Translations under genes and position numbers: made by a program
DNA from: Basidiobolus meristosporus CBS 931.73
Taxonomy: Eukaryota; Basidiobolomycota; Basidiobolomycetes; Basidiobolales; Basidiobolaceae
Direction of reading: 5' to 3'
NCBI GenBank assembly: GCA_002104905.1
Contig: MCFE01000525.1
Location: 1-61,995 of the forward strand
DNA: 61,995 nucleotides
Notes under the pieces: generated by a model
Database searches by the model: none
The model's input: the letters and a program-made list of their open reading frames with translations, nothing else
What the model was told of the DNA's origin: nothing
Part shown: piece by piece, positions 60,898 to 61,995 of the stretch
Numbering within the stretch: the stretch's first letter is position 1
Layout: each line of letters begins with the position of its first letter

Positions 60898-61995
60898 ATG
60901 AGATACGTAATTATTGGAGGTGTAGCCGGTGGAGCCACAGCAGCCGCCCGGTTGAGAAGAGCAGATGAGTTGGCCGAAATCATTCTATTGGAGAAGGGGC
61001 CCCATATCTCTTACGCCAACTGTGGTTTGCCGTATTATATAGGCGGTGTCATTGTCGATCGTGCTAAGCTGCTGTTGCAGACCCCGGAATCGTTCGGCAA
61101 GCGTTTCCGTATTGACGTGCGGATACAGAGTGAGGTAACCGGCATTCATCCAGCGAATAAAACCCTGACAATCCGTAAGGCAAGCGGGGAAGAATACACA
61201 GAGAGCTATGACAAGCTTTTGTTGTCTCCTGGTGCCAATCCCGTCAAACCACCTTTGGATGGTATCAACTCGGAAGGTATCTTTACGTTACGCAATGTGG
61301 AAGATACGGACCATATCAAGGCCTATATCGCTGAGAAGCAGGTGAAGCGCGCCGTCGTTGTAGGAGCAGGATTTATCGGACTCGAGATGGCAGAGAGCTT
61401 ACATCGTGCCGGTGTGGCCATTTCCGTAGTAGAGATGGGCAATCAAGTTATGGCACCTATTGACTTTTCTATGGCTGCGTATATTCATCAACACTTGACT
61501 CAAAAAGGGGTATCTCTTTACCTTGAAGAAAGTGTGACGCACTTTCATCGCACAGAGAGCGGCCTGATCGTTTTCCTAAAGAGTGGGAATGCTATTCCGG
61601 CCGATATGGTGTTATTATCTATCGGCGTGCGTCCATCAACAGAATTGGCGCAGCAAGCAGGCTTGAGGTTAGGAGAGACGGGTGGCATCTGGGTGGATGA
61701 GCACTTGGAAACATCCCAAAAGGATATCTATGCAGTGGGTGATGCCATTGAATATCCCCATCCGTTGACCAAGAAGCCGTGGCTCAATTACCTTGCCAAT
61801 CCTGCCAATCGCCAAGGTCGAATTGTGGCTGATAACATGGTATTTGGTAATACTGTCTCTTATGAGGGAGCAATCGGCACTTCAATTGCCAAGGTATTCG
61901 ACATGACCGTGGCATCTACGGGACTTGCAGCCAAGCGTCTGAAGCAACTGGGTATGGAATACCAGAGCTCAGTAACTCACTCCTCCTCCCATGCT
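60898..61995 (+). CDS. CoA-disulfide / persulfide reductase, bacterial type, 3' end beyond the window
   Basis: The ATG at 60898 opens a frame that stays open for 366 codons to the window edge. It is a pyridine nucleotide-disulfide oxidoreductase. It has an FAD motif VIIGGVAGGATAAARLRR, the redox-active single cysteine in SYANCGLPYYIGG (the CoADR/NADH oxidase pattern), an NAD(P)H motif VVVGAGFIGLEMAE, the second FAD motif IYAVGDAIE and the dimer-domain block FDMTVASTGLAAKRL. Such enzymes reduce CoA disulfide or persulfides; in Bacteroidetes they commonly continue into rhodanese and TusA domains, which would lie beyond this window. The wording of motifs such as NYLANPANRQGRIVADNM is typical of Bacteroides-like bacteria. 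No intron. A TATA-like CATATAAAT lies about 55 bp upstream. Confidence 0.93.
   Translation, partial: MRYVIIGGVAGGATAAARLRRADELAEIILLEKGPHISYANCGLPYYIGGVIVDRAKLLLQTPESFGKRFRIDVRIQSEVTGIHPANKTLTIRKASGEEYTESYDKLLLSPGANPVKPPLDGINSEGIFTLRNVEDTDHIKAYIAEKQVKRAVVVGAGFIGLEMAESLHRAGVAISVVEMGNQVMAPIDFSMAAYIHQHLTQKGVSLYLEESVTHFHRTESGLIVFLKSGNAIPADMVLLSIGVRPSTELAQQAGLRLGETGGIWVDEHLETSQKDIYAVGDAIEYPHPLTKKPWLNYLANPANRQGRIVADNMVFGNTVSYEGAIGTSIAKVFDMTVASTGLAAKRLKQLGMEYQSSVTHSSSHA

Overview
The window is nuclear DNA of a fungus. The protein genes carry many short GT-AG introns (about 50-145 nt). They include a fused NADH-type glutamate synthase, a PMT2-class O-mannosyltransferase and a Nup133 nucleoporin. Alongside these are genes seldom kept in Dikarya: a cobalamin adenosyltransferase, a FUBP-like triple-KH protein, a DMPK/MRCK-type kinase, a FAR1-domain protein and a YeeE/YedE transporter. 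Together they point to an early-diverging ('zygomycete') lineage. A Basidiobolus-like fungus would fit, but this is an inference and not a sequence match.

Layout. (1) 1-23,660 is an AT-rich graveyard of LTR retrotransposons: one nearly full Ty3/gypsy element (2146-7085), one full-length but decayed Ty1/copia element (family B, 11457-15752), several broken family A copia pieces, solo LTRs in both orientations and chimeric fragments. No host gene is visible there. (2) 23,660-56,600 is a compact gene block: GLT1 (-), PMT2 (+), MMAB-type adenosyltransferase (-), triple-KH protein (-), CaaX-tailed kinase (+), Nup133 (+), CHY/RING E3 ligase (+), FAR1-domain protein (+), SANT/trihelix protein (-), orphan 7-TM protein (-), YeeE/YedE sulfur transporter (-). 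Exon models were built by hand. For PMT2, MMAB, KH, the kinase, Nup133, FAR1, SANT and YeeE the exon lengths add to whole codon numbers and rejoin the conserved motifs. (3) 56,600-60,900 is gene-poor, with tandem and dispersed repeats and two related small ORFs, one of them broken. (4) From 60,898 to the right edge runs an intronless frame of strongly bacterial (Bacteroidetes-like) character: a CoA-disulfide/persulfide reductase cut by the window end.

How the genes relate. Most of the block is unrelated housekeeping: nitrogen assimilation, ER glycosylation, nuclear pore, RNA binding and ubiquitin ligation. The one functional grouping I can argue for is at the right end, where a thiosulfate-type YeeE/YedE importer lies about 4.5 kb from a bacterial-type persulfide/CoA-disulfide reductase. 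That is a possible acquired sulfane-sulfur handling pair. The adenosyltransferase separately implies use of vitamin B12. The most distinctive single protein is an 807-residue kinase with a long coiled coil and a C-terminal CaaX box.
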